From Sanderia malayensis (Eukaryota; Cnidaria; Scyphozoa; Semaeostomeae; Pelagiidae): DNA of 64,000 nt. The stretch spans positions 5,375,080 to 5,439,079 of the forward strand of contig RQOL01000466.1 in the NCBI GenBank assembly GCA_013076295.1, written 5' to 3'. The notes beneath the pieces are model-generated. The model had not been told where the DNA came from. It saw nothing but the letters and a program-made list of their open reading frames with translations, and searched no databases. Of this stretch, positions 49,601 through 59,325 are shown one piece after another (position 1 is the first letter of the stretch; each line of letters starts with the position of its first letter). A program made the position numbers and the translations under genes.

Positions 49601-49986
49601 GAAGAAACGTTTTCATTATTATCATCATTGTTGTTGATAGGTTTTTGAAACAGTTGGCTAACATTATCATTACTTCCATCAATTCTGAATACCAGCTCTC
49701 CAATTAGAAATACATTATCGTGCAAAACAGATTTTTCGTCTGGATTACTTCCATAATCTATCTGAATGGAAGCATAAGGACATTTCTTCCCTGCAGTCCC
49801 ACTCTCAGGGTTTCTACAAACTTTAGGCCCGTTAGCCACACACTCCCTTTTCTCTTCGATATCATCATTGTTATCACCAAGGCATAAGCATGGACTTGCA
49901 GACGAGTTGTTTGAATTCCAATTAATACAAGACCGTTTTGCTTCATCCAAACGTCTGGGAGTGTTTTTCTTTCTTTTACCTGGCAT
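37657..49986 (-). CDS. SHPRH: SHPRH: SNF2 helicase / RING E3 ubiquitin ligase
   Basis: A large gene of more than 20 exons. The start is the ATG at 49984-49986 ([19 protein letters not shown]); the last exon (37657-37726) ends [16 protein letters not shown]. In order: an N-terminal region with no clear domain; [15 protein letters not shown]; the SNF2 Walker [18 protein letters not shown] (~48150); a PHD finger ([20 protein letters not shown]); Walker B ICLDEAQM (~45360) and WCVTGTP; a C3HC4 RING ([28 protein letters not shown]) at ~40000-40290; helicase C ([18 protein letters not shown]) and the [11 protein letters not shown] motif near 38900. PHD and RING inserted in SNF2 are diagnostic of SHPRH, which polyubiquitinates PCNA in replication-damage tolerance. 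All core motifs look intact. Confidence 0.93.
38055..38146. repeat. Short inverted-repeat element in an SHPRH intron
   Basis: The left part (aactctcttttaagccccc) and the right part (gggggcttaaaagagaattt) are near-perfect inverted repeats about 90 bp end to end. The 'aagccccc' wording links it to the CGAATAAGCCCCC MITE family, as a small internal-deletion or relic form. Non-coding. Confidence 0.6.
39711..39905. repeat. Polypurine (A/G) tract in an SHPRH intron
   Basis: About 190 bp almost entirely of A and G on the plus strand (polypyrimidine in the SHPRH transcript), just after a duplicated 'aaccctctcatgcccag' sentence at 39610-39700. A Phe/Ser-rich open frame on the minus strand is a by-product of this bias. 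Long homopurine tracts can form triplex DNA. Confidence 0.7.
40348..40382. repeat. 35-bp near-perfect palindrome in an SHPRH intron
   Basis: Arms 40348-40363 and 40367-40382 are 16-bp perfect reverse complements with a 3-nt spacer (tat). Position is just upstream, in transcript order, of the exon coding the first RING cysteines. It could form a tight hairpin in the pre-mRNA. Confidence 0.7.
42531..42640. repeat. GATA/GATAAATA microsatellite
   Basis: An interrupted tetranucleotide repeat of gata and aata units about 110 bp long inside an SHPRH intron. Confidence 0.85.
43237..43665 (+). mobile_element. tRNA-derived SINE interrupted by a MITE
   Basis: The head has an A-box-like TTAGTCAAGTGG (43242-43253) and a B-box-like GGTTTGAGCC (43287-43296), at RNA polymerase III spacing, so it is a tRNA-derived promoter. 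A non-tRNA body follows. The body is broken at 43389/43585 by a 195-bp MITE with a 9-bp duplication and resumes to about 43665; the 3' limit is uncertain. It lies antisense in an SHPRH intron. The tRNA-like head does not keep a good cloverleaf, so it is not a functional tRNA gene. Confidence 0.6.
43390..43584. mobile_element. MITE copy 1, 9-bp TSD (TAGACTC ends)
   Basis: Runs from tagactcgctacattgcgtc to gacgtaatgcagtgagtcta, with inverted ends of about 35 bp that include 'cctcgctcg'/'cgagcgagg'. It is flanked by an exact 9-bp direct repeat GGGTGTGGT (43381-43389 and 43585-43593). A 9-bp duplication is typical of Mutator-like elements. The element sits inside a SINE. Confidence 0.88.
45771..45949 (+). 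ncRNA. U2-like snRNA with altered branch-site region
   Basis: The first 25 nt (ATCGCTTCTCGGCCTTTTGG + CTAAG) are identical to the universal start of U2 snRNA including stem-loop I. The Sm-site context GATTTTTGG is at 45860-45868. Stem-loop III is a long hairpin (GTCTG...GGG...TGAAG CTTG CTTCA...CCC...CAGAC), and the 3' hairpin has the U2 stem-loop IV words CCTGGTATTGCAGTACC with a compensated GTCC/GGAC closing stem. The middle has diverged: the GTAGTA that pairs with intron branch sites is absent where expected. Hairpins at the IIa/IIb positions can be drawn (CTCA/TGAG; CCTAT/ATAGG). Length, about 179 nt, is close to normal U2 (~188). It lies antisense in an SHPRH intron. It is either a divergent U2 variant or a structured pseudogene. 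Confidence 0.65.
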
Positions 49987-50631
49987 TTTCAATTTGACTT
50001 CGTGTGTGGCCCAAGACCAAGAGAGACATGCAATGCACATGCACATGCCACATGCAATTCCACAGTGGGAGAGGCAGGGGGGATAACTAATAAACAGTTG
50101 CAGCAGCACAGCGGCTCACACAAAATGGGAAATGGGAAAATGCCAAGCGGCCAGGAGAAAAATGCCAAGTGCTTCTATCACGTTCATTGGCTAAAATAAC
50201 TTTGCACGCTAATTCCAAAAGAAAATAGAAGACCATTTCAAGAAACCATATTCTGAGGGGTTGCTGGAAATTCCAGTTTCAATGCCATTCTACATGACCT
50301 CTATACAAAGTCATATGCAGGCACGTAGAATGGCACCCCCACGGGACTTGAAAACTGGCATATTATCATAGACAGTTGATAATATTGAAGACATCTTATA
50401 TTAGAGTGCAATGTGTACAGAATTGATTGGTAGACATTGGTGGTTCAAGATCAAAGAGGTGAAGGCATTTCAAACATGGAATAAAAATCCAATGAAAAAA
50501 AGAACATTAGTTTTATCATAATAAATGAAACTTTACAGATTAAAGTTTTTCATGTAACTTGATTACAAAAAAAGAAAGAAAATTATTGAGAGTGCAACTA
50601 CAAGATAGTTCAAAGATAGAAACAGTTAAGA
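49987..50631. other. Intergenic, SHPRH promoter side and HPRT 3' flank
   Basis: About 640 bp between two minus-strand genes. It should contain the SHPRH promoter and the HPRT 3' UTR. A short inverted repeat 'tagaatggcattgaaactgg' versus 'cgtagaatggcacc' around 50270-50350 hints at an old insertion but has no clear ends. Confidence 0.45.
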
Positions 50632-53005
50632 TTACATTTGGTACTTCTTTACACCTTCATTTGATACAACGCAAATATGCTAAAAAGAAAATAAATATAA
50701 ATTATTTAGCACAAAAAATTAATAACACAAAATAATATCAGCAAAGAAAACATAGATAATGGTTGGAAAAAACATAAAAATAATAAACAAACTCACATCT
50801 AGATCTCTGAAGTATTCGTTATAATCCTGAAAATATCATAAAAAATTAATTGAAAAATGTATTATAAATGTTGGTGAATTGAAACTTAAATCAATTGGAT
50901 ATTAAACATGAAAACTCACTAAAGCATAGCCAACAACAAATTCATCAGGGATATTAAAACCTACAACTAAAAATAAAGCAAAATTAAGCCAGCAATGATT
51001 TGACACAACACGAAAAATGCAAATGTTAAAACAAATTATCAGACTTACAATCTGGTTTATAAGCACAAGGTTTCCCAGTTCGCTTAATCAGTAAGCTAAA
51101 AAAATTAATAAAAAATGCAGTGATAGTTACAAGCTGCCATTTGAATAGCTCTCAAAACGCATGGTTGATTCATGGATACTTGATGAATAATGTGTATGTA
51201 TAACAGAAACTTCAAACTCACCTCGCAACTTTTATAGAGGCAGGATTATACTGTGATATCAACTCAACAAGTTTTTTCATCGTATTTCCGGTTTCAATGA
51301 TGTCCTGAAAATAAATATGATAAATTTTTTAAGTATCTACTTGGGCATACAGTTTAATCAGAGACAAAATAGCCAGAAACTCAACATTTTTATTTTCTTA
51401 GTTCTCTTATTACAAAATAAGAGAACTCTGGGAAGCATTATGTATAAAAAAAAAAATAAGACTTGATATTCAAGTGAAGTCATCTCCTTTTAAGCTTCGA
51501 TTGATTGCATTGCCTTCTCTTAATTGCATATTTTTCTCGTTTAAACCCTTTATCTGTACAATAGTTTTACTCTGATGATGACCTCTTGTTTGAGGTTGAA
51601 TATATAAAAATCAAAAGCATTGAATGTTCTGGTAATTCCCTATCTGAGATATGTAGAATTGATTTTTGCCAAAAGTTGGCACATTTCTTAATTGGTAGTC
51701 ATTGGCTGAGTTTGCCAAATTTACATATTCAGAAATATTCCAGTTGTTGCTGTCCAGCTCTCACCTCAACAATCAAAACATGCTAAAAAGGAACATAGAT
51801 TTACATGAACATAATAAAACATAAAACATAAAAATAGAACTAATTTGTATATTTCATAAAAGCTTGTGATAAATACCTTTCCTTTCAAGCCAGAGAAGTC
51901 ATCATTGCCTATAATTTCAATTTCCCCACTACTTTTCTCATTCTATAAAAATGACATCGAAAAAAGGTTATAACAACTTGTCTGTCAGCATGGGAACTGT
52001 ATTTTGCTGACTGAAGGTTGGTTGTAAGCAAATGATAGTTGGAGATATTTTGATGAAGTACAGATGAAAAGAAATTGTACATACAACATAGCTTTTCGCT
52101 CTTATAAAATCAATGCCAAGTTGCACTGAATGACCTGGAAATAGATATATCCCAAGTTTAAAAACAAGAAAAGCCACAAAACAAACACTTTGGGCAGCAG
52201 GTTTTGGAGTCACTCTCCAGCAAAAATGTTAACATTGATGGATAAGACTTTGGTACTACCTGCATTGGCATTGAGATCTTTAATATGTTGCAAGAGATCT
52301 TTGAAGAATTGATATCCTCCTTTCAACACACAAAGTGCAACAATTGGGCCAGATTTAAACTCTCTATGAATATCTCTTGCAACTCTTTCAACCCTTGCAA
52401 AAAGTGATTTAATTGTTTACAAATAGAGATAGTGTTTTCTGTTAAAAACTCTGTGTGGTGGTGGCAACTCTAAAATAAAAATTGTGGCAACTCTAAAATA
52501 AAAATTTATACTACCTGTCAAGAACCAATCCTCTTGGGATCATGATATTCTGCAAATCATCTTCATAATGTTTTGGAATGCAAAAATGATTCAGCGAATA
52601 TCTTTCATAATTATCTTTTATCTAAAGAAATAATATCATGGCATCAAGCATCAATGGAGACGTTCACTCAAATCAATGCAACGATCTATCGAGTGGAGCA
52701 AGGTGCGTTTTGTGCCAAGGAAGAGATTCATCATGTTTTCAGCTGGCCTCACATGTGAAGCTAAAGAGCTGCTACATCAGAAAACCAGCTCATGTTTCTT
52801 GACTGTCGGGGAATCAATCAAAGAGAAAGTTCAATAGAGCTTTCCAGCTTCCATGCAAAATTAAGGCCCAGGTCTTGGCACAACCGCGTGATCTTACAAA
52901 TTCATTTCGAGATTTGCTCGCTCACACAAAGAAATTTAGGTATACGCAAAAATGTGACCTAAAAACTTTTACCTCGATACAATTTGATCGTTCAGATTCG
53001 CTCAT
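50632..53005 (-). CDS. HPRT1: Hypoxanthine-guanine phosphoribosyltransferase
   Basis: About nine exons on the minus strand: 52973-53005 (start MSESERSNCIE), ~52516-52622 (HFCIPKHYEDDLQNIMIPRG), ~52259-52398 (RVARDIHREF, VALCVLKGGYQFFKDLL), ~52086-52135 (GIDFIRAKSY), ~51878-51945, ~51760-51785, ~51225-51303, ~51040-51097, with small exons to the stop at 50632-50634 (GVKKYQM). The PRPP-binding loop VLIVEDIIETGNTM is split by an intron inside the VED motif. Further marks are [20 protein letters not shown] and YNEYFRDLDHICVV. The enzyme converts hypoxanthine and guanine with PRPP to IMP and GMP in cytosolic purine salvage. Its 5' end faces the SLC23 transporter about 1 kb away. Confidence 0.93.
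52455..52511. repeat. Two-copy tandem duplication in an HPRT intron
   Basis: The phrase 'gtggcaactctaaaataaaaatt' occurs twice in a row, 27 bp apart, next to the exon starting near 52516 on the minus strand. Simple local duplication. Confidence 0.75.
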
Positions 53006-53993
53006 CTTGATTTAGCTGGAGCTAGTATGCTAAAAGATGTGGAAATAGCTTTATTTTCAACCAGAGATAAGGATTAAGAGGAAAAGCGAAGAAAAGGAAC
53101 TTGAACTCGTCCAGCAGTCGATACGATGGGACAGCGAAAGACAACACGCGACGCCGCAAACGCCGCAAAGAAAGCGAGCCTCGAGTACGCGATGATCACA
53201 TGGTCTCATTGCATGGTATTGTGCCTCTCTTCCATGCTGTATTTGTCCTTTGTTTTTGTCATTGATCATTGTCCTGTTTCTTTTGAAATTAAAAATTGAA
53301 TTTTTCCAGTCATTGTCATTCACTGCTGAAAACTAATGTGCTGAGACATGGAGCAAAGAACAGAGGCGAATTATGCATCAGACGAAAACAAGACACAAAC
53401 GAGGTATAAACATCATGGGTTACACCGGGCAATTTTTGCTGCAATATTCCATTAATAGAATGCTAAATTGGGGTTTTATTTTGCTGTATTGCCCAGTGTA
53501 ACATGTTGCTGCAATTTTCCGTGCAATATTTTATGTTGTTTGCTTCAGAGACATGTACAAATAAAACTACAGTTAGCCCGTGCTTCCCCTTTGCAAAAGT
53601 TAAAAACGTCACCAGACAGTCGGTCCGGCGAGGAATATTTTTGCATGCTGCTGAAAATTGCTCCAGAACAATAGCCTGCTGTTTTTTAACGTTTGAGCAG
53701 AAAATGAGCCTGGAGGTTATCCGCAGATCAGATTACATGCGGCGAATTGTTACTGCCATGCCATAGCCTGCCATGCCATGCCATGCCATGCATGCCGGTC
53801 TTCCTGTCCTGGCAAGTTTTGTATACGCAGGTTGAACGACATTGATTTGGTTTGTTTTCATTTCGAAGAACTAATCAATAACATCCGCCTGCATTAAAAA
53901 GGGTCGAGACGACGTTTAGTTGCTTATTTGTTTTGACTTTAACAGTATACATACAGTTGTTGTTGCTCTAATAATTACAGTGTGGCTGTTAAA
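53006..53993. promoter_or_regulatory. Divergent HPRT / SLC23 intergenic region
   Basis: About 990 bp between two divergent start codons, so it must carry both promoters. It contains a short foldback element (53419-53502) and a CATGC simple repeat (53756-53795). No TATA or other strong motif was recognised. Short open frames here have no recognisable domain. Confidence 0.45.
53419..53502. repeat. 84-bp foldback element (GTTACACyGGGCAA ends)
   Basis: Left gttacaccgggcaatttttgctgcaa... (from 53419) and right ...ttgctgtattgcccagtgtaac (to 53502) are inverted repeats with one difference over the outer 14 bp. Inner 'tttgctgcaata' and 'ttttgctgtatt' are also related. A very small MITE or solo hairpin; no clear duplication. 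Confidence 0.65.
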
Positions 53994-56900
53994 ATGAAGG
54001 CCAACATATCCAGCGAAGAAAACGAGGTATCGCCATTTCTTCATCGCTCTCACTTAAAAGACGTAACATACTCATGTAAACATTAACATAGTTGGTTTAT
54101 ATTTTAGGCCGGGCCAACACACGTGAATCTTCTTGAGTCAGTTGAAATTGAAAACACTGCTGTTGCTGAAGGCAATCCTCTTGGGTTGCAATATAAAATT
54201 GATGATAATCCGCCATGGCCTTTATGTATCTTTCTTGGATTACAGGTAGACATTTTACCAATTATTTTGGAAACATAATTGTCAATAATGTGGGTTTTAT
54301 TGGCTATCTTTAAAACACCGAATCCGGAATCCGGAATAAAGATAGCCGATTTTATTTACCTATTTATTTATTTTTTACGAATAAATAAAATACTGTTGTA
54401 TGTTTTTGTGAAGCATTATTTGACGATGTTTGGTGCCACAGTTGCAGTTCCATTCATCCTCGCACCCCACCTTTGCATCGACAAAAACCCGTTGATATTG
54501 AGTGAAGTCATCAGTACGATTTTCTTTGCTTCCGGCATAGCGACGCTATTACAATCTACCATTGGTAATCGGTCAGTTGATATTTCAATCTAGTGTCTTA
54601 CTCACACTACACAAACTAACCCGGGTTTTTGCCACGGGTGAAGTTTCCAAAATTTGGTGTAGTACATATATCCATCTCAATTTTATTTTTAGATTACCAA
54701 TCGTACAAGGTGCCACGTTTTCCTTTCTCGGACCGACTATAGCCATCTTATCATTGCCCCAATTTAGCTGCAAGGATTCATTAAACACAAGTACACATAC
54801 ACGTTGGTTTTTCAAAGCATTTCGAATTGTGATTGTTGCTATTGAATTACAACAGTTTGTAAATGTGACATGAAACATTTTGTTTCCAGATCACACAAAT
54901 GGAACGTTCAACAGTACAGCAACAACAACAACACAGAACCCAGGTGATGTGTACACTCACTACATTGCATCCCTGTGTCTCACTCATTTTGCTCGCTCGG
55001 TTGTGTTGAGTTGAGCGAGTAGCGAGCGAGGCACTGGGACGTAATGTAATGAGTCTAGGTGATGTGCACATTTGTTGTTATGTGGAAGTGCTTTATAAGA
55101 GAGCAGTATTATCGGCTCGTGAATAAAAGTTTAGTACTGGGTCTTTGAAACCAAAAAAATTAACAAGTTTACGTACTCAAAAGCGTGAATGTTTGGTCAA
55201 GTAAAACTTTTCAATTGTTGCTAATAAAATTTTTGTATTGAAATTGGAAAATTGCAAAGAAAGTTTACGTGCTGCTCTGAAAAACTCTCTTGAAAAAGAC
55301 GTGTATTTTTTAAATTTTGCATCCAATTTTGTATTTTCTGTGTCAATATTTTTTTTGTCACCTGCGGTATTTTCAGGAAATAAGAAACATCATGATTGGA
55401 GAATTGGGATGTTGGAGGTAATTACCGTAAAAGCTATATCCACCCCCCCTCTCTCTGAGACCCCGTTTATATGAAGCGGGTTAACTGTGGCATATATACT
55501 GTAGTTATAAATATAACGTCATTAGGTACTAAACAACATTGGCTTGTAATTTAAGTGTTTCACTCTCACTAGGTTCAAGGATCAATAATGGTTGCTTCAC
55601 TTTTGCAAGTTGCAGTAGGATTCAGCGGCTTTATCGGTCTAATCATTCGATATGTTGGACCATTAACTATTGCCCCGACTATTGCGATCATTGGCTTATC
55701 ATTATTCGATGCAGCCGCGACATTTTCAAGTAAGAGAAATATCAATCCCATCAACCCGTTTCCTTCTTCTCTTTTCCTCCAAATCTTCATGTAACAAATC
55801 ACCTTCATATCACCGCATCATTAGATTTAAAGTAAACAGCTCAATGCTTTTTTGTTTCAGGCAAGAATTGGGGCATTGCTAGCATGTGAGAAAATTTTAA
55901 AAACCTTTCTCGTGGAAATGGGCGTAAAATGCAGTAAAAACCCGCATATAAACCCCAGTGATTAAGAACCTCCGGTATGATACTTCTGTTCAAAACAATA
56001 AAGGGAACAATGGCCTATTGTTTTTTAACAATGGCTTATTGTTTTTTAACAATGGACTGGATGCAAAAGTTGCAATTCTCATATGCGGGTTGTTATTGTA
56101 ATTCGTAATTATAACAACAAGATTGTGGCTAAGTTTGAGCCAAAAATTATTCTTTATTCCAGGACTGTATTATTCGTAATACTTTTCTCGCAAGTTATCC
56201 ACAATTTAAAAGTTCCGCTACCCTGGATATCATCCACATGGAAATGCACCATCGTTTGGTCTCCGTTATTCAAACTTTTTCCGGTACATATATTCTTGCT
56301 TTTCAAAAACCCTTGGAAAAATATGACATAATTGCATATGTATCTTCCCCGTCGATGAAGACACTGTGATACTTGCATTGCATTGCAGATTCTCTTTGCC
56401 ATTATACTCTCGTGGATCCTCTCTGCCATAATAACTGCTGCTGGCGGCTTTCCGTACGACTCCAAAAAGCCCGGATACTTAGCTCGGACTGATGCCCGGT
56501 CATATGTCCTCAACAGTGCCAAGTGGTTTCGTGTGCCTTATCCAGGTTGGCAGACATTTTTGTTTCTGAAACTGATACGGAACACATACCAATACCAAGC
56601 TGAACTCCTCAAACCTGAAACAGCTTGATCTCGTTCGTAGTCTCTTATGTATGCATAAGTTCATAATGATGTGCCATGTGGTATTGTCACATTTAAAATC
56701 CCTAGTGAATCCAGGCAGCAAGGCCCCGCAATTGAGAAACCTGTTTTTCAGGTTGAGCCCTATTGTTTACAAAGGTCTATTGTTTCCCATTGTTTTCTGA
56801 AAATATGACTTCACACGACTCTCAAGCAAAACTAATCCAGGTTCGACCAGGGGCGAACCCATCTCCAGAGGTGGGTTAGATTAACCCAGGTCGAACCCGG

Positions 56901-58668
56901 GTTAATTGCGTTCACACTACACAAAAACTGACCTGGGTTAGTTTAACCCGAACCCGGGTTAGTTTGTGTAAGTGTGAACAGGGCTATTTGGTGTCTCGTC
57001 TTCCCCACAGACGTTTCCGTTGACCCCAAAGGGGTTCTTCAAAAGCCATAGCGTCTCTGGATATTCCACGAACCATTACATATATAAACCCAACCATCAC
57101 ATAAATATACCGTATTTTGTTTTGTTACATAAATACACAATTACATAAATAATCCGTAATCCTTTTCTTAAGGCCAGTGGGGTAGACCAACTGTACATGT
57201 GACTGGAGTCGTTGGCATGTTTGCTGGCATTCTGGCATCGATGATAGAATCAGTCGGAGATTACTACGCATGTGCTAGATTAAGTGGGGCACCCCCACCA
57301 CCCAAACATGCCATCAATCGTGGTATTGGCATCGAAGGTATCGGGTGCATTGTGGCTGGGGCACTGGGCTCTGGTAATGGCACCACATCTGCTAGTGAAA
57401 ACATCGGAGCAATTGGCATGACTAAAGTAAGTTGAGTAAAGTGTTTGGTTTTAGAATTGTACAACACAGCAACTGTCAACTGTCTATAAGAAACAAGTAT
57501 TTAAATAAAAGAATATTAAGCTATTGCAGAATCGAAAGCAAGAGATTTAAGAGACTGATTTAGTTTGGAAAATTATAAAAATCCAAATTTCATATTTTTC
57601 TTTGAATATTTTGGCTTTTGGGGTGACGATAAAAAACTGGGAAGAAACTTTTAAGAAACTGGAGTTCTGCAATTTTCTGATGGCTTTAGAAACTGAAGTA
57701 TACTGTCAATGTCGAGGTTGGTTTCCTATAAAAAACCAGCTATATTCACAATACCTGTGTCTTCTGTTTAGGTTGGAAGTCGCAGAGTGATCCAATGTGG
57801 TGCAATTATTATGATTATTCTGGCGTGTTTTGGGAAATTCGGAGCTCTTTTTACCACCATCCCAGATCCGATTATTGGTGCAATGTTTTGGTCATTGTTT
57901 GGAATGATACTCGCCATTGGGTTATCCAATTTGCAATTCATCGACTTGAATTCGTCGCGAAACTTGTTTGTTTTGGGATTCTCCTTCTTCACGGGAATGG
58001 TGGTTCCAGAATGGATCAAGAAAAATACGGACGCCATTGACACAGGTTTGTTGTGGGGTGTTAGCAATTTTTATTTACAATTTGTAACAAATGATAACAA
58101 TAACCTGGGATGGGAGGAACTTTCAAGCTGTCTCTGGTGACTTTGTCGCCTTTCCAGGACTTGGTATAGTCTTGAAAAGGTCTTCAGAACTTCTTGCTTT
58201 CTTGGGGGCATTGCAAACTAAAAAGGCCAAGAAGAATTACTCCGCATATATAACAACAGAGATCAAGAAAAGTATATCACATTGGGTATGATTTGCTTAC
58301 TTGCTTGAGTAATCCTTGTCTGTTTTTCAGGTTCAAAAGAAGCAGATGAGATCATCGAAGTTCTTTTGAAAACAAACATGGCAATATCGGGTTGTATCGC
58401 TATGATCCTTGATAATTTATTACCTGGAACAGATGAAGAAAGAGGCCTGAAAAAATGGCGTCGAATTACATCACCTCAAGACTCAACAAACGACACTCAA
58501 TCCTCAATGCACGTGTATGACCCACTTGGTATTACAAGTGTTTGGGTTGGCAAAAAGTGGCTCAAGTTTGTTCCATTCTTGCCTTACTATGACAAACCCT
58601 CATTAGACAGACCCAATGAGCCGGATGAGCATAACAATGAAGAAATATTCGAACTGAAAAATGTTTGA
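53994..58668 (+). CDS. SLC23-family nucleobase/ascorbate transporter
   Basis: About eleven exons: 53994-54029 ([11 protein letters not shown]), ~54109-54245, ~54408-54571, ~54693-54793, ~54890-54943, ~55378-55418, 55574-55729, 55861-55885 (a 25-nt microexon, KNWGIAS), ~56163-56284, 56388-56545, ~57172-57427, 57771-58045 and 58330-58668. Marks of the nucleobase-ascorbate transporter family include [60 protein letters not shown] and [20 protein letters not shown]. The signature motif is [11 protein letters not shown]: Glu replaces the Pro of vertebrate ascorbate carriers SVCT1/2 and matches nucleobase carriers. So a nucleobase (SLC23A4-like) role is possible, by inference. Fourteen membrane spans are expected. 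A MITE is inserted 8 bp into the intron after 54943. Confidence 0.9.
54952..55057. mobile_element. MITE copy 2, 9-bp TSD spanning an SLC23 splice donor
   Basis: A 106-bp relative of the 43390 element (tacactcactacattgcatc ... gacgtaatgtaatgagtcta). It is flanked by an exact 9-bp direct repeat GGTGATGTG (54943-54951 and 55058-55066). The first base of the left copy is the last base of the SLC23 exon, so the duplication copies the GT donor (CAG|GTGATG and TAG|GTGATG). Confidence 0.9.
56008..56055. repeat. 21-bp tandem repeat in an SLC23 intron
   Basis: Two and a bit copies of 'caatggc(c/t)tattgttttttaa' in direct order. Confidence 0.8.
56820..56990. repeat. CCCGGG-rich foldback repeats in an SLC23 intron
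   Basis: Nested inverted repeats built on 'aacccgggtt' and 'aacccaggtt'. The clearest hairpin is gttcacactacacaaaaact (from 56912) with agtttgtgtaagtgtgaac (to 56983). A partial copy with the same words (tcacactacacaaactaacc, then cgggtt) is in another intron of the gene near 54601. It looks like the ends of a MITE family with 'gttcacact' termini. Confidence 0.6.
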
Positions 58669-59325
58669 AAGAATTCTGCTCAGATGACTCTTCAACAACA
58701 TGATTCATTTTCATATTTACTTACCTCATATTTGTAACCAACATCCTTTTTATCCTTTTATATAGCACAGCCTACCATTTTTAAGAAAAATTGTGATATT
58801 TTCTTATTATGTCACGTTCTCCCGAAGAGCTTTTAAAAACAGAAGATCAAATAATATAAACATACACTTCAATGATGTGCGTGTTAGCCTTAATTGTAAA
58901 ATACAAAAAATTTACTTTATAAATTCTATTCTGAGCGCATTAAGCAATCTCAAAAACGAGAAAAAATTATCAATTAGAAAAAACCTTAGCAAAGAAACCA
59001 CTCAGAGAAATCACAAAAAATCATCTACTTTTAGGTGGCTGGATTTAGAATCTAATATAAGGGTCCTGCATCTGTTTCTTCTTGTCAGCTAAAATAAAAA
59101 AATACGAAAATTTCATGATTTGTAAAGGTTATGAAAAAGCAAAAATGCCCCTTCCATTTTCCTGGGATGAATTAAATGTATGTAACAAAAAAATAAAAAC
59201 ATTTTGTACCAGTAACTTTCTTTCCAGGAATTTTTTTCAGTAGAGGAAGTTTTTGCAACGTTTTCTTATGATAACAAGTCCCTAAAAATACCGAAAATAC
59301 ATTCACAAAATCAAACAAGAAGAAA
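58669..59325. other. Intergenic between convergent SLC23 and granulin genes
   Basis: About 660 bp, AT-rich, carrying the two 3' UTRs. No gene or repeat with clear ends was seen; the open frame at 58793-59092 has no recognisable features. Confidence 0.5.

Noticed and set aside
52573..52758. 61-residue plus-strand open frame
   Set aside because: It is partly antisense to an HPRT exon and has no recognisable features.
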